A stretch of 64,000 bases of DNA, from positions 124,001 through 188,000 of the forward strand of contig NZ_NPKR01000012.1 of the NCBI RefSeq assembly GCF_008329535.1, in the 5' to 3' direction. Below, piece by piece: positions 16,462 through 25,596 of the stretch. The notes beneath the pieces are model-generated. The model ran no database searches, was not told where the DNA came from, and saw nothing but the letters and a program-made list of their open reading frames with translations. The stretch is from Mycolicibacterium sp. P1-18 (GTDB taxonomy: Bacteria > Actinomycetota > Actinomycetes > Mycobacteriales > Mycobacteriaceae). Position 1 is the stretch's first letter. Every line of letters starts with the position of its first letter. A program made the position numbers and the translations under genes.

Positions 16462-17163
16462 ATGACGAATTCACCCCACGAGCCAAGTCCGGTGCGGCGC
16501 GGTGCCCTCACCGGCGATGTCGCCGACTATGTCCGCGGCTTGGTCATGACTGGACACGTCCGCGAGGGTGAATTTATCCGCGTTGATCGCATTGCTGCGG
16601 ACCTCGACGTCAGTGTGACCCCGGTGCGAGAAGGGCTCGTCGCGCTCCAGGGGGAAAGGTTCGTAGAACTCTTGCCTCGTCGCGGCTTCGTAGTTCGGGC
16701 TGTCACCGCGACCGACGTGAACGACATCTTTCGGATCCAGAGCAGAATCGAGGGCGAATTGGCGCGCCGTGCCGCAGCGCATTTCGCAGCCGCGGGCGTA
16801 AAAAATCTGAAAGTGATTCAAGCCGAGCTGACGGCCGCCGCCGACGCTGACGACCACGTGCGTGTCGAGCAGCTCGACTACGCCTTTCATCATGAGATCG
16901 CCCGTAGTTCGGACAGCGCACGCTTGCGCTGGTTCCTCAATCATGCCGCCCGCATGTCGCCCAGCCGGTTTGTTTCATACATCGAGGGCTGGACCCGTGC
17001 TGCCGTCGAAGGCCACGGCGCGATCATCGAGGCGCTGGCCGCTGGTGACGCGCACACAGCGGAAAGCGTCATGTGCGACCACGTCGTGCAGGCCGGGCAA
17101 GTCATGGCAACGAGAATCGACGCCGCATCGGATACACGGTACCGTGAGGCGGAGTCGGATTGA
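16462..17163 (+). CDS. GntR-family transcriptional regulator (FadR-type, FCD domain)
   Basis: A 233-residue regulator. Residues ~12-75 are the winged helix-turn-helix (VADYVRGLVMTGHVREGEF, then LDVSVTPVREGLVALQGERF). Residues ~85-220 are an all-helical FCD ligand-binding domain with the metal-ligand pattern DYAFHHEIARSS, then HGAIIEALAAGDAHTAESVM and a final His. FCD regulators bind small organic acids and repress nearby metabolic genes. No matching metabolic operon is visible, apart from the VOC gene upstream. A GAGGA ribosome-binding site favours the ATG at 16462 over an upstream in-frame start. Confidence 0.85.
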   Translation: MTNSPHEPSPVRRGALTGDVADYVRGLVMTGHVREGEFIRVDRIAADLDVSVTPVREGLVALQGERFVELLPRRGFVVRAVTATDVNDIFRIQSRIEGELARRAAAHFAAAGVKNLKVIQAELTAAADADDHVRVEQLDYAFHHEIARSSDSARLRWFLNHAARMSPSRFVSYIEGWTRAAVEGHGAIIEALAAGDAHTAESVMCDHVVQAGQVMATRIDAASDTRYREAESD

Positions 17164-17335
17164 CTCCGCCAATCACGTCCGATGTGCCTGACCTGTTCAG
17201 CACGGTGAGCCGTGGAACCGTCAACGGCTGGCAGCCGAAGCGACAGACCGAGTCTTGTGTTCCGACATCGTCTTTGGCCGTCGAGGTATCGTTTCAAGAT
17301 TCACATGACGGGCCCAGCTCACCCACGGGGGAACC

Positions 17336-17644
17336 ATGACCGGCCAACCGCCCCAACCGCCTTCGCCGCCCCACGGCTCGGCATGGAATGGCGAGCCCTA
17401 CACGCATCCACCGGGCCCACCTCCGCCACGGTGTAGCTTCACCGTCAGCCTGAGACTCCTGCTGATCATCGCCCTGGTGGCTGCCGTCGCAATCGCGGTT
17501 GTCGTAGGCCTGATCGTTGCCTCAAACCCATCACCAGGTAGGGCGGACTCGTCGACTTCTTCCCTCGGGCCAGGCGGGGTGCGAACTGCGAACGGCGTTT
17601 CGGCGGCTGCGCCAAGATTCGACCGTCAACCGACCGAGGCCTGA
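17336..17644 (+). CDS. Small Pro-rich single-pass membrane protein, perhaps truncated
   Basis: A 102-residue protein with a proline-rich cytoplasmic N-terminus (residues 1-32) and one membrane span (residues ~37-62, LLLIIALVAAVAIAVVVGLIV), then a short outer tail without a folded domain. The layout equals the N-terminal part of the Pro-rich sensor proteins in this island, so it may be a truncated member that lost its extracellular sensor. GGGGGA precedes the ATG. Confidence 0.55.
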   Translation: MTGQPPQPPSPPHGSAWNGEPYTHPPGPPPPRCSFTVSLRLLLIIALVAAVAIAVVVGLIVASNPSPGRADSSTSSLGPGGVRTANGVSAAAPRFDRQPTEA

Positions 17645-17895
17645 GGTCCGTTTCGTCTTCGACCCGTTGCTGAACCGGGAGCCTGCAGCCCGTTGGCTCG
17701 CATTGTGCCGCAGAGATATTGGCGCCGCTGTTGCATCGCGCTAGGGGTTAGCCTGATTCGACACGTCAGCTGGAGCTCGACTGAGGCGCTCGGCGGCCGG
17801 TTGTCTACTGCCGCCACTAATGGCGAAGGTGACCGGGCGGGACCCAGGACAGCCAGCCCCGGTGACGACGAGACTGCCGACGGACGGATGCTCCC

Positions 17896-18333
17896 TTGAC
17901 GATCAAGTCTGCGACAGCGCGGGCCCTGATGTTCGCGATGTCGTGCAGTCTCGTGGCCGGATGCGGGCTGATACGGCCGTCGATGGACGTCGACTACGAC
18001 GACCAGCGACTCAACGACGGCCTGCAAAGCCTGGTACAGCACGGGGAGTCAGCCAGATTGAGCGATTTCACCGCGTGGAGTTGGGACGAAGTGCATCTAT
18101 TCCACGAGTTCGACGAACGGGAGTTCATCGAAAAGACCGTCGGGGCGCCGGTGATCAAGAGCAACATTTACGGTTCGAAGGCCAGCCTTCTCGTCTTCGA
18201 GGACAAGGGCACACCCGTCAAGGCCATCGGCGTCAGCGGCGACTATCTGCGCGCGCAAGGCCACCAAGTGACATGGCCCGCTACCGTGGTCCTGACACCC
18301 AAGGGCACCGGATTCTTGGAGATGACTCCATGA
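17896..18333 (+). CDS. Predicted lipoprotein of unknown function
   Basis: A 145-residue secreted lipoprotein. The signal peptide ends in the lipobox LVAGC (Cys ~23), so the mature protein should be diacylglyceryl-anchored in the cell envelope. The remainder is a compact alpha/beta domain (DEVHLFHEFDEREFIEKTVG, then ASLLVFEDKGTPVKAIGVSG) that I do not recognise. The start is TTG, with no better candidate that keeps the whole signal peptide. It is convergent with the Gly/Tyr/Pro-repeat membrane protein. Confidence 0.65.
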   Translation: MTIKSATARALMFAMSCSLVAGCGLIRPSMDVDYDDQRLNDGLQSLVQHGESARLSDFTAWSWDEVHLFHEFDEREFIEKTVGAPVIKSNIYGSKASLLVFEDKGTPVKAIGVSGDYLRAQGHQVTWPATVVLTPKGTGFLEMTP

Positions 18334-18508
18334 CGGCCGTGGCGTAGCTGCCGTCCGCTCGAACAGTCGCTCCACCATCTGGTGGCGCTAAAGCCCGCAG
18401 GAGCTGCTCGCAGCGCCCGACTCCGTAAAACCATCGTCGTCGCCCCGAGGACCGACGGTCATGTCGAGCGCTCGAGCCACTTCCGTCGACGAGCGACGAA
18501 GACTATCG

Positions 18509-20014
18509 CTATCGGTACTCGACCGTCAGCGGAGACTTGGTCAGATCAGCTGTGGCACTGATGAATGCGGTCACCGTGCCGGGGTCGCCATCCGTGGTGA
18601 CCTGCATCGTCACCTCGCCGTACAGAACGGCCTCCAGGTCGTACTCGTTGAAGTTCTGAACCTTGATCTGGCTGGTGTCGGCCGTCCCCCACGTGACATA
18701 GGAACCCGAGTACCCGTAGCCCAGCTTCACCGGGCACGGCTTCGGCGGAGCGTCGCTGTGCGACTGCCGGCACGCACTCAGATCACCCTTGATCTGGTCC
18801 ATGGCGGCTTCGGTGCCGGCGTCGTTGAGAGCGATGTCGGGCTGCAGGAAGGGGCTCGAGTACGAGGTCAGCTGGTCCAACAGCAGTGGATCCTTCGTCT
18901 TCACCTCGAGGTATTCGTTCTTGCTGCCGATGTCCAGAAAGCCCGGGAAGACGTAGACAGTGTCTTCTCCGATGGGCTTGCCGAACACCGTCAGCGTCTG
19001 AGCTGCCGCGTTGGAGACTCCGCCGGGCGTCGCACTCACCTTGATGGCCGCGGCATCGAGGCGCCACTTGTCGTCGCCGTTCTTCTTCATCTGCAACGTG
19101 GTGTCCGAGGTCTTCGGTCCGAACTTGGCGGTCACGTGCACCTGAGCCATCCCAATGGATGCGGCGGAACTGTCGTCGTTGAGGATGCGGATGTCGGTGA
19201 TCGGCCACTCGTCGATCTGCTTCTTCAAGATGTCGTCGGTCAGCAAGTCCTTGTTCCCGGGCTGGTTGTCCGAAAACGACAGCGCACCTTCGGCGTCGCC
19301 ACGGGCCAGCGCTTCCAGGTACCCCTTGACCGTGTCTCCTGCCGAACCACCACCGGGGGTGCTGCTACCGCCGAACGACGTGAAGGTCAGAACCAGACCG
19401 ACGACCACCAACAGAGCCACACCGGCAATGACGCCGATGACGATCGACTTCTTGCGGCGCTTGGGCCCTGACGACGGACCTGCCTCAGACCCGGGCGCAC
19501 CGTATCCTGCAGTGCCGCTTGGCTGTCCGTATCCCCCACCGCCGGCGGGCGGGCCGTATCCTCCACCGCGGCCTGGCTGTCCGTATCCCCCACCGCCGGT
19601 GGGTGGACCGTATCCCGCACCGCCGCCAGCGGGCGGACCATAGCCCGGAGCCCCGGCTGGCTGCTCGTACCCCGTGCCTCCGGCGGGCGGACCGTACCCC
19701 GTGCCTCCGGCGGGCGGACCGTACCCCGTGCCTCCGGCAGGCGGACCGTAACCCGTGCCACGAGCGGGCGGGCCATACCCTGCACCTCCGGTCGGCTGCT
19801 CGTACCCCGTGCCTCCGGCGGGCGGGCCGTAACCCCCAGTGCCGGCGGGATGGCCAGGCGCCGGAGGGCCAGGAGGCGGGTAACCCGACGGTGGCGGCGC
19901 CTGCTGCCCACTGGGGGCGACGGGTGGCGTCGTCGGTCGCACCACGGTGGCCTCTTCGTCATCGTGGCGATCAGAACCACCATGTGGCGTGCCGCCGCCG
20001 GACCAACCCGTCAT
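18509..20014 (-). CDS. Membrane protein with GYGPPAGGT-type repeats and DUF4878-like outer domain
   Basis: A 501-residue protein in three parts. Residues ~1-165 are cytoplasmic and highly repetitive, built from about a dozen imperfect GYGPPAGGT or GYEQPAGG units. A Lys/Arg stop-transfer cluster precedes one membrane span (around residues 175-200, IVIGVIAGVALLVVVGLVL). The outer part starts with GDTVKGYLEALARGDAEGALSF, a DUF4878/NTF2-like helix, and continues with a beta-rich region of unknown function containing a Cys pair (SACRQ, KPCPV). GAGGGGAG precedes the ATG at 20014; longer frames upstream lack protein character. The repeats may self-associate or bind cell-wall machinery; that is inference. 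It faces the GCTACG-box genes across a 650-base gap. Confidence 0.75.
   Translation of the reverse strand: MTGWSGGGTPHGGSDRHDDEEATVVRPTTPPVAPSGQQAPPPSGYPPPGPPAPGHPAGTGGYGPPAGGTGYEQPTGGAGYGPPARGTGYGPPAGGTGYGPPAGGTGYGPPAGGTGYEQPAGAPGYGPPAGGGAGYGPPTGGGGYGQPGRGGGYGPPAGGGGYGQPSGTAGYGAPGSEAGPSSGPKRRKKSIVIGVIAGVALLVVVGLVLTFTSFGGSSTPGGGSAGDTVKGYLEALARGDAEGALSFSDNQPGNKDLLTDDILKKQIDEWPITDIRILNDDSSAASIGMAQVHVTAKFGPKTSDTTLQMKKNGDDKWRLDAAAIKVSATPGGVSNAAAQTLTVFGKPIGEDTVYVFPGFLDIGSKNEYLEVKTKDPLLLDQLTSYSSPFLQPDIALNDAGTEAAMDQIKGDLSACRQSHSDAPPKPCPVKLGYGYSGSYVTWGTADTSQIKVQNFNEYDLEAVLYGEVTMQVTTDGDPGTVTAFISATADLTKSPLTVEYR
19518..19850. repeat. Coding tandem repeat array, ~27-base units
   Basis: Within the Pro/Gly/Tyr-rich N-terminus of the gene at 18509-20014, a unit encoding nine residues (GYGPPAGGT and variants) repeats about a dozen times. 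Adjacent copies near 19690-19740 are identical in DNA, so the array is probably still changing length by slippage. Confidence 0.75.
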
Positions 20015-20598
20015 CTGCGCTCCCCTCAACGTTTGCGGTAACCATACCGAGCCACGCCGCCTCCGCAGACACGTAATTGGAGTAAGCCGCCATGAGACCC
20101 CGCGCCGTCTTGAGCCCTCTGCCAACCGCCCTCGGGGCTGCTGCCTGAACCAGGGGGGCACCGTAAAGCGCTGCCCAGGAATGCATTCGGCTGGTTCACG
20201 CCACCTGGAACTCGGCTTGTCCCGCGAGAAGGGAGTCGGCGCGTCTCGCCCTGTACCCCCGCCGCGCTCGAAACTTGGCCCTCGCGCTCCGGGCGGCAGT
20301 CTTGCGCCCCCATCTTCGGCCCAAGTCCTTCCCGAGACATCAAAGAGACGCCGACGTCCTCGCGTACTGCGGCGCGTGATTCTGCGGAGTTGGCTCAGGA
20401 GCCTCAAGGCGTAGCGGATGCGATGAAGGACCGTTTTCGGGCGTAGCACTCGCGACTAAGCGCAGGAGCCGCTCACAAACCGTGCCGCTGCCGGAGCCCT
20501 GAGGTGTGCCAGCTAAATGACCAGTTCAGAAGCCACTGTGATGAGGCCGAACGGCTCGGATCAAGCCATCCAACGCCTCTTGAAAGGCTATCCCTTGC
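20015..20598. other. Gene-free stretch between divergent genes
   Basis: About 580 bases upstream of both the minus-strand repeat protein and the plus-strand sensor protein. No open frame looks genuine. The right end leads into the GCTACG-box promoter at 20599. Confidence 0.4.
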
Positions 20599-20643
20599 GC
20601 TACGTTTACCGCTATGGTTATAGTCATCGCAACGCTACGGTTT
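20599..20643 (+). promoter_or_regulatory. GCTACG-box promoter of sensor protein gene
   Basis: Boxes GCTACGTTTA (20599), GCTATGGTTA (20611) and GCTACGGTTT (20634). The second runs into TATAGT (20619-20624), a good -10 element, so the first box sits where a -35 would be. The region closely matches the promoter at 44402, sharing GCTA(C/T)GGTTA(T/A)AGTC and TCGCAACGCT. Confidence 0.6.
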
Positions 20644-20664
20644 CGACGAAAGGCAGCACACGTG

Positions 20665-21360
20665 ATGACAACCGCCAAGGCTTCTCCCTCCCGGCTGGTG
20701 CGCCTCGCCAGCGCTACGGTGCTCGCCAGCCTCGCCGTCACCGCTTCGGTCGGCACCGCGGCAGCCGCCCCTGCCTATCCAATTCCCACCGTCACCGGCA
20801 GTGGACTCAGCGGCTCGAGCCTGCAGGACATGTTGCTCACCGACCGCGAGGCAAGCCGAGCGCTGGGCGTCAGCCTCGACGAAATAGCGACGGGATCCCA
20901 GCTCGACTCGACCCGCGTCTCACCCGCTCGATGCGCTGGTGCCTACACCCCCGGTGCGGCCTACGACTATGCCGACGCCAACCCCCAGGATCTCGCCGTC
21001 AAGGTCGTCTCCGACCGCGACGGAACCTCGGTGACCGAGATCGTGGCCGAGCTACCGACCAAGAAGGACGCCCTCAACCACATGGCCGCCACTGCCGACG
21101 GTTGGAGCGACTGCCAGGGCCAAACCGTCACCGCCAGCGGCAAGCCATGGATCCTCGGCGCACCCATGGTCAACGACGCCCGCACCATGGTGACGCTGAG
21201 CCAAACCTTCGCCGGCCGCGGCCGCGGCACGTGCGAACGTGCCATCGCCACCTACCGCAACATCGTCATCGACGTCATGACCTGCTCGTCAGCGGCGTCC
21301 GGACAAGGAGCCGCCATCACCCAGGCCATCGCCGACAAGGCCAACAGCCAACCGGTCTGA
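20665..21360 (+). CDS. Secreted PknH-type sensor-domain protein
   Basis: A 231-residue protein with a signal peptide (VLASLAVTASVGTAAAAP) followed directly by a PknH-type extracellular sensor domain. Family marks are the helix LLTDREASRALG, the first Cys (ARCAGAY), W(S)DC in the middle, and the ending CERAIATYRNIVIDVMTC that forms the second disulfide. It has no kinase and no membrane anchor beyond the signal peptide, so it probably acts outside the membrane as a soluble or weakly anchored sensor or carrier. Start ATG 20665; GTG 20662 is adjacent. It is driven by a GCTACG-box promoter and followed by a strong terminator hairpin. Confidence 0.82.
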   Translation: MTTAKASPSRLVRLASATVLASLAVTASVGTAAAAPAYPIPTVTGSGLSGSSLQDMLLTDREASRALGVSLDEIATGSQLDSTRVSPARCAGAYTPGAAYDYADANPQDLAVKVVSDRDGTSVTEIVAELPTKKDALNHMAATADGWSDCQGQTVTASGKPWILGAPMVNDARTMVTLSQTFAGRGRGTCERAIATYRNIVIDVMTCSSAASGQGAAITQAIADKANSQPV

Positions 21361-21374
21361 CCCGGGTTCCCGCA

Positions 21375-21407
21375 CGCCCTCGCGGTCGACCGAGTCCCGC
21401 GAGGGCG
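21375..21407 (+). terminator. Terminator-like hairpin
   Basis: Perfect 11-base arms CGCCCTCGCGG and CCGCGAGGGCG around an 11-base loop, 14 bases after the stop of the sensor gene. There is no U-tract, as is common for actinobacterial terminators. Confidence 0.6.
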
Positions 21408-21483
21408 CGCACCCGCCCCGGCCCTTCTGATTCTCAATCGTTTCACCTACCGCCGACCAACCAAAGATGAAGGAACGCCTGAC

Positions 21484-21840
21484 ATGTCGATGCAATATCT
21501 CGCGCAAACCATGACCGAGGAAAGCCATCCCTTCCGCATGGTCGGATTCGTCGTCGCCAAATTCGCCACCCTCGGCCTGATCTCCTGGCGGGTCTACCGC
21601 GCCATCAGCAAGCGCCGCCGACACGGCAACGCCATCCCCCAGCCTCCGCGCCAGCCCGCGCCGTCGTTCTACGCCCCCTATCCCCCGCACGCCGGAGGCC
21701 CATGGGTGCCACCGAACGCCAACGGCGCTTGGGGGTCGCCACAGTGGCCCTACGTCCCACCGGCTCAGCCCGGACAACACCCAGCCTGGCCCACCCCGCC
21801 CGCTCGGCACGCCCCGCCACTGACGAACTGGTACCGGTGA
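21484..21840 (+). CDS. Small membrane protein with Pro-rich tail
   Basis: A 118-residue protein. A hydrophobic helix lies near residues 17-35 (RMVGFVVAKFATLGLISW), followed by a basic stop-transfer patch (KRRRHG) and a cytoplasmic tail rich in Pro, Tyr and Trp. Such tails occur in several proteins of this island and may dock scaffold or signalling partners. No catalytic domain. Unknown function. Confidence 0.6.
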   Translation: MSMQYLAQTMTEESHPFRMVGFVVAKFATLGLISWRVYRAISKRRRHGNAIPQPPRQPAPSFYAPYPPHAGGPWVPPNANGAWGSPQWPYVPPAQPGQHPAWPTPPARHAPPLTNWYR

Positions 21841-22061
21841 CGCACCCACGGCGTCAGGCTCCCAGATCCACCAGGTGACGGCGCCGCGAGGAGACGTCGA
21901 CGTCCATCACGCTGGTGCGCCGCTTCGACGGGGTGAGGTGATCACCACGAACACACCGTCCAACGACGACCGCGTCGCCGAAACCGACCGCAGCACAGCC
22001 GGTTCCAACAACGTCAGCCCAACCCCGACGGGCGACCGCAGACCTACCGCCGTCGCCGACG

Positions 22062-23111
22062 TCACCGAGAGTCGTGCGGTCGCAGTTCCCCGGTGACGGT
22101 GGCGATGAGCAGCACGGTCGGCACGGCCACCATCAACAGCACTGCCAGAAGCGTCGGCAGAAGCATCGGCCCGAGAAGCGCGGTTTGAGCGCCCACGACC
22201 ACCCCGGCGAAGAGCATCACAGAGCGGACCGCGAGCAGTGTGTGTTGGCGCATCAACGTTTTCCGGGTCTGCCGCGGCAGGACGCCATGGCGCAACCGTG
22301 TGTGGGTGAGGAGCAGATGGGCCGCCCCCAGCCCGGCCACGGTCCGCGCGAGCGCCGTGGAGTCGCCGTCGGTGTGCAGCACCCGGGCGGCCACCACGGC
22401 CACGGCGACGACCAGCACCAACCAACTCGACTTCCGTAGCACGCTGGTCAGGACGACACCGACGTTGTGGCGCACCACCTCGGCCTCGTCGGGCGCCAAT
22501 CGTCCCACGGACAGGGAGCCGTAGATGGCCCGCCAGTTCTGCCGCCGGAGAGCGTAGACCTTGGCCAGACCGTGGACGGCTCCAGCGTGATCGGGCTGGA
22601 CCCGCAGCGCCTGCCGGTAGCCCGCCACCGCTTGATTGCCGTCGGTGTGGAAATAGAACAGAAGCACGTCGGCGCGCAACACCATCGCGTCCACGTCGTG
22701 CGGATCGAGCCGCAACGCTTCCTCGACGGCCCGCCGCGCCTCTCTCGGACGGCCGGCCTCGAGGAGCAGTTCGGCGTGGCACTGGTGTGCCGAGGCGCTG
22801 TGAGGATGGTGGGCGACCGTATCCCGTGCCATCGCCAGCGCGTCGGCGAGGCGATCCTGGCCGTGCAGCGCGCGGGCGTAGGTGTCCATCGCGTATTCGT
22901 AATGCGGGACGACGTTCAGCGCAGCCCGCGCCGCGTCCTCGGCGGCGACGAAGTCGCCTTGACGGAGCTTGATTCGAGCGAGGGCGGAGAGCGACTGAGG
23001 GTGATGCGGGTCAGCGGCCAGACCCGACCGGATGACCTCCTCCGCCCGCTGAAGTTTGTTCGCCTGCATGTACATCCAGGCGAGTTCTACGATGGCGTCG
23101 GCGTCGGTCAT
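22062..23111 (-). CDS. TPR-repeat membrane protein
   Basis: A 349-residue protein. Residues ~1-210 are a run of tetratricopeptide repeats (for example AEEVIRSGLAADPHHPQSL, AEDAARAALNVVPHYEYAM, ARRAVEEALRLDPHDVDAM), which bind protein partners. Residues ~235-345 hold four hydrophobic helices, so the TPR part should face the cytoplasm with the C-terminus in the membrane. ATG at 23111 begins the first repeat; the longer frame upstream is not protein-like. It could assemble membrane complexes of the neighbouring sensor and exporter proteins, but this is inferred from context only. Confidence 0.75.
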   Translation of the reverse strand: MTDADAIVELAWMYMQANKLQRAEEVIRSGLAADPHHPQSLSALARIKLRQGDFVAAEDAARAALNVVPHYEYAMDTYARALHGQDRLADALAMARDTVAHHPHSASAHQCHAELLLEAGRPREARRAVEEALRLDPHDVDAMVLRADVLLFYFHTDGNQAVAGYRQALRVQPDHAGAVHGLAKVYALRRQNWRAIYGSLSVGRLAPDEAEVVRHNVGVVLTSVLRKSSWLVLVVAVAVVAARVLHTDGDSTALARTVAGLGAAHLLLTHTRLRHGVLPRQTRKTLMRQHTLLAVRSVMLFAGVVVGAQTALLGPMLLPTLLAVLLMVAVPTVLLIATVTGELRPHDSR

Positions 23112-23445
23112 CGCCGTCTGCCCGACGGCCGCGCAGCATCGCGGTGCCGTGCGCTGCGGTCGTGCTCGTCGACGGCGCCACGGCGTGCCCTGTAGAGCCG
23201 TCGTTGTGGCGCTTCGCCGACGGCCGGGACGTCGATCACCCACCTATTGTCCCAGTGTCGAACGACGGTGGACGGCACCAAAGTGTGGTTCTCGCAACGC
23301 CTGTGGGTCCATCCGCTTCGGTGGTGCCGCATCGACGGCTGCTCCCGGATTGACGAATTTGGTGCACCGGAGGTGCCGCGGTGGGCTTTACGGTTGTCGG
23401 GAACGTCGGGCACACCGGAGTATCGACGCGACCCAGGAGAACCCC
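23112..23445. other. Intergenic stretch between divergent TPR and DUF732 genes
   Basis: A 334-base divergent promoter region without a GCTACG box or other recognisable site. No open frame is convincing. Confidence 0.35.
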
Positions 23446-23781
23446 ATGATCGCATTGGGCAGGAACGTCATTCGCGCACTGGCCGCCACACTCGGCGCTG
23501 GTGCACTGCTGTCCGCCGCGGTCGGCACGGCGTCGGCCTGGCCGATTCCCATCACCGGCCAGCAACAGAACTTCATCAACCAAGCACGAGGGGCCGGGTT
23601 CCCCGGCGACGACGACCAGGTGTTGACCGCGGGGTTGCAGGCGTGTCGGCTGCTTTACACCGGTCAAGGAACAGCAGGCGCGGCGGGATCGCTGGCGGGT
23701 CAGTACGGGACCTCGCCGGAACAGGCCGCAGCACTGGTGAGTGCCGCGCACGGCATCATGTGCACCCAGGCGCCGGGCTAA
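23446..23781 (+). CDS. Secreted DUF732-family protein
   Basis: A 111-residue protein with a cleavable signal peptide (ALLSAAVGTASAWP) and the mycobacterial DUF732 domain: FINQARGAGFPGDDDQVLTAG, a Cys in LQACRLLYTG and a second in HGIMCTQAPG, expected to form a disulfide. The family is small, helical, secreted and of unknown function. AGGAGA precedes the ATG. Confidence 0.8.
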   Translation: MIALGRNVIRALAATLGAGALLSAAVGTASAWPIPITGQQQNFINQARGAGFPGDDDQVLTAGLQACRLLYTGQGTAGAAGSLAGQYGTSPEQAAALVSAAHGIMCTQAPG

Positions 23782-24081
23782 GGCTCTCCCGCGACAGGAA
23801 ACAGCGATCGCGCCGACGTGTCCCCGGCACACCAGCAGCGTCGGCGTCGCCTCTCGTGGTCGACGCTGAACGAGTCGGCAGAAATTGGGGTCTCGACGAC
23901 GTGGGCCCGACGCCGTCTCGGGTCGACGCCCGGCAATGGTGGTCCACGGTCTGATCGTCGGGGTCGAACCCGCCGGTGAGCCGGGCCGGTGTCGGAGGTC
24001 GACTGCAGGGGATCGCGCCGTGGCCGTAGTCGCGTTCGGGGCCCGAGCGGAGGCAGAGCCCATTGCACCCCCGCCCCTCTT

Positions 24082-24132
24082 GCTACGGTTACCGCGTACT
24101 GCTACGTTTAATGCAACGAGTTGCTACGTCTG
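24082..24132 (+). promoter_or_regulatory. Triple GCTACG-box promoter
   Basis: Three boxes in one orientation: GCTACGGTTA (24082-24091), GCTACGTTTA (24101-24110) and GCTACGTCTG (24123-24132), spaced 19 and 22 bases. They lie 56 bases before the ATG of the Pro-rich membrane protein at 24188. The rest of the 23782-24187 gap holds nothing recognisable. Confidence 0.6.
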
Positions 24133-24187
24133 CCGTCGCGCAGCCGATAGACCCCAGCTCGCCTCCCACGACGAGAAGGGCACGACC

Positions 24188-24832
24188 ATGACGAACTCAA
24201 ACTCCCCCTACACCCCCGTTCCGCCGACGGATCCGTACGCCGGCGGCCCGCCGCAGCCCTACCTCGAGCCCTCGTTTCCCCACGCGGCCAGTGGCCAGGC
24301 GGCATACGGGCAACAGCCCTGGGCGCCGCCGTCGTACCCGGCCTACGGGTACGGGTACGGCCAGCCACCGATGGCGCCCGCCAAGCGCACCCCGTCGTGG
24401 ATCATCTGGTTGATCGTCGCCTGCGTCGCCGCACCCATCCTCTTGGCGGTGGGCGCCTACGCGTTCGTCGCGAAGACGTCGTCGGATCTCGGCAGCACCC
24501 TGGAGTCCATGAGTGGCGGACAGACCCAGCAGATCCTCGACGAGGACCTCGACGTCACGCTCGGCGCGTTCGACATGGACACCAGCGAGTACTCCAGCCG
24601 AGGCACGTTGCCGGTGACCGTGAAGAACAAGGGCGACAAGCGTGCGACCTTCACCGTCCGAATCGAAGCGGTCACCGATTCCGGCGAACGCATCACCGAC
24701 GCCTCGGTCTTCGCCAACGACCTCGGGCCCGGTCAGTCCTACACCGACGATCTGTCGTTCTTCGTCGATGACGACAAGAAGCGCGACCTGTCCCACGCGA
24801 CGTTCCACATCGTGTCCGTGTCCAAGTTCTGA
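24188..24832 (+). CDS. Pro-rich membrane protein with extracellular FxLYD-like domain
   Basis: A 214-residue protein: cytoplasmic Pro/Tyr/Gly-rich residues 1-65, one membrane span (~70-95, WIIWLIVACVAAPILLAVGAY), then an outer beta-sandwich. The outer part (LPVTVKNKGDKRATFTVRIEA, then ANDLGPGQSYTDDLSFFV) resembles FxLYD-type domains that carry extracellular interaction surfaces. Triple GCTACG boxes precede it. Its layout parallels the sensor proteins of the island, with a different outer domain. Confidence 0.7.
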   Translation: MTNSNSPYTPVPPTDPYAGGPPQPYLEPSFPHAASGQAAYGQQPWAPPSYPAYGYGYGQPPMAPAKRTPSWIIWLIVACVAAPILLAVGAYAFVAKTSSDLGSTLESMSGGQTQQILDEDLDVTLGAFDMDTSEYSSRGTLPVTVKNKGDKRATFTVRIEAVTDSGERITDASVFANDLGPGQSYTDDLSFFVDDDKKRDLSHATFHIVSVSKF

Positions 24833-25139
24833 TCGACGGCATTTCGTCGCGGTGTCTGGGGGGTGTCCACCCGGGCGGGCTGGTGATCCCGGTGCCGGCG
24901 ACTGTTCAGGCGCTGCCCCAGTTGGCCGTACCAGCACGTTCGGCGGCGACCGCCCGCGCTGCAGAAGCCGACGCACAGCCGGATGATCGGCTGTCGAGAG
25001 CCGATGCTGCCACGGCTCGAGCGCGACACAATTTGCAGCACCGTTAAATGGGTTGCGATATTGTGGCCGCGGCTGGTCCAGAACCCACTTGCCGCTCGAA
25101 GCTCGCGCGCGAACTACGAACTACAGGAATGGGGTTCCG
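24833..25139. other. Intergenic stretch upstream of PAS gene
   Basis: About 300 bases with no gene and no GCTACG box. A CGGCTGTCGAGAGCCG hairpin-like palindrome lies near 24990-25005. Confidence 0.3.
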
Positions 25140-25541
25140 GTGGTGGACAGGCGGCAGCAGACCCAGCCGACGGAGTTGGATGAGTTGTTGGAGCAGCTTC
25201 CGGCACGGGTTTTGCTAGACCGGATGCCGGGGCCAGTGATCGGAATTGGCGTCGACGCTGCGGTGGCCTACGCGAATCCGTCGGCGGTCTCACTATTCGG
25301 GTATGTCAACGGGGCGCTCGTCGGTCGGCAACTGCAATCACTGCTCGTCGGGTGTTCGTCTAGCACGGCCGCCGAGTGCCTCGCCCTGTTGCGCTCAGCC
25401 GGCGACGGCAAGGTCATCGACTGGAACCACGTCGAGGGTTACCCGGTGCACACGGCGGTGTCCACGCCGCTGCTAGCGCGAGCGAGCGATCCGTTCTTGA
25501 TGGTCTACATCACCGATGTCACCGAACTGCGGTGGGGCTGA
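25140..25541 (+). CDS. Single-domain PAS protein
   Basis: A 133-residue cytoplasmic protein consisting almost entirely of one PAS domain: LLDRMPGPVIGIGVDAAVAYANPSAVSLFGY is the canonical PAS core (quoted in part as VAYANPSAVSLFGY), followed by VGRQLQSLL and a final beta strand FLMVYITDVTEL. PAS domains sense small molecules, redox state or light, and signal through partners. It carries no output domain and converges with the FHA-XRE regulator, so it could feed a signal to another protein. GTG 25140 follows an AGGAATGGGG ribosome site; GTG 25143 is adjacent. Confidence 0.75.
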   Translation: MVDRRQQTQPTELDELLEQLPARVLLDRMPGPVIGIGVDAAVAYANPSAVSLFGYVNGALVGRQLQSLLVGCSSSTAAECLALLRSAGDGKVIDWNHVEGYPVHTAVSTPLLARASDPFLMVYITDVTELRWG

Positions 25542-25596
25542 GCGATTTGCGACGGCAGCCGTGCGCACTCGACGCGGGGGCACTCACCTCGGCAGC

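Noticed and set aside
19518..19850. Noncoding repeat or CRISPR-like array
   Set aside because: The period is a multiple of three and it encodes a continuous GYGPPAGGT-type protein repeat.
22062..24063. Long opposite-strand and other-frame open frames over the TPR and DUF732 region
   Set aside because: They are Arg/Pro-rich, low-complexity translations of GC-rich DNA; the TPR and DUF732 frames explain the sequence.
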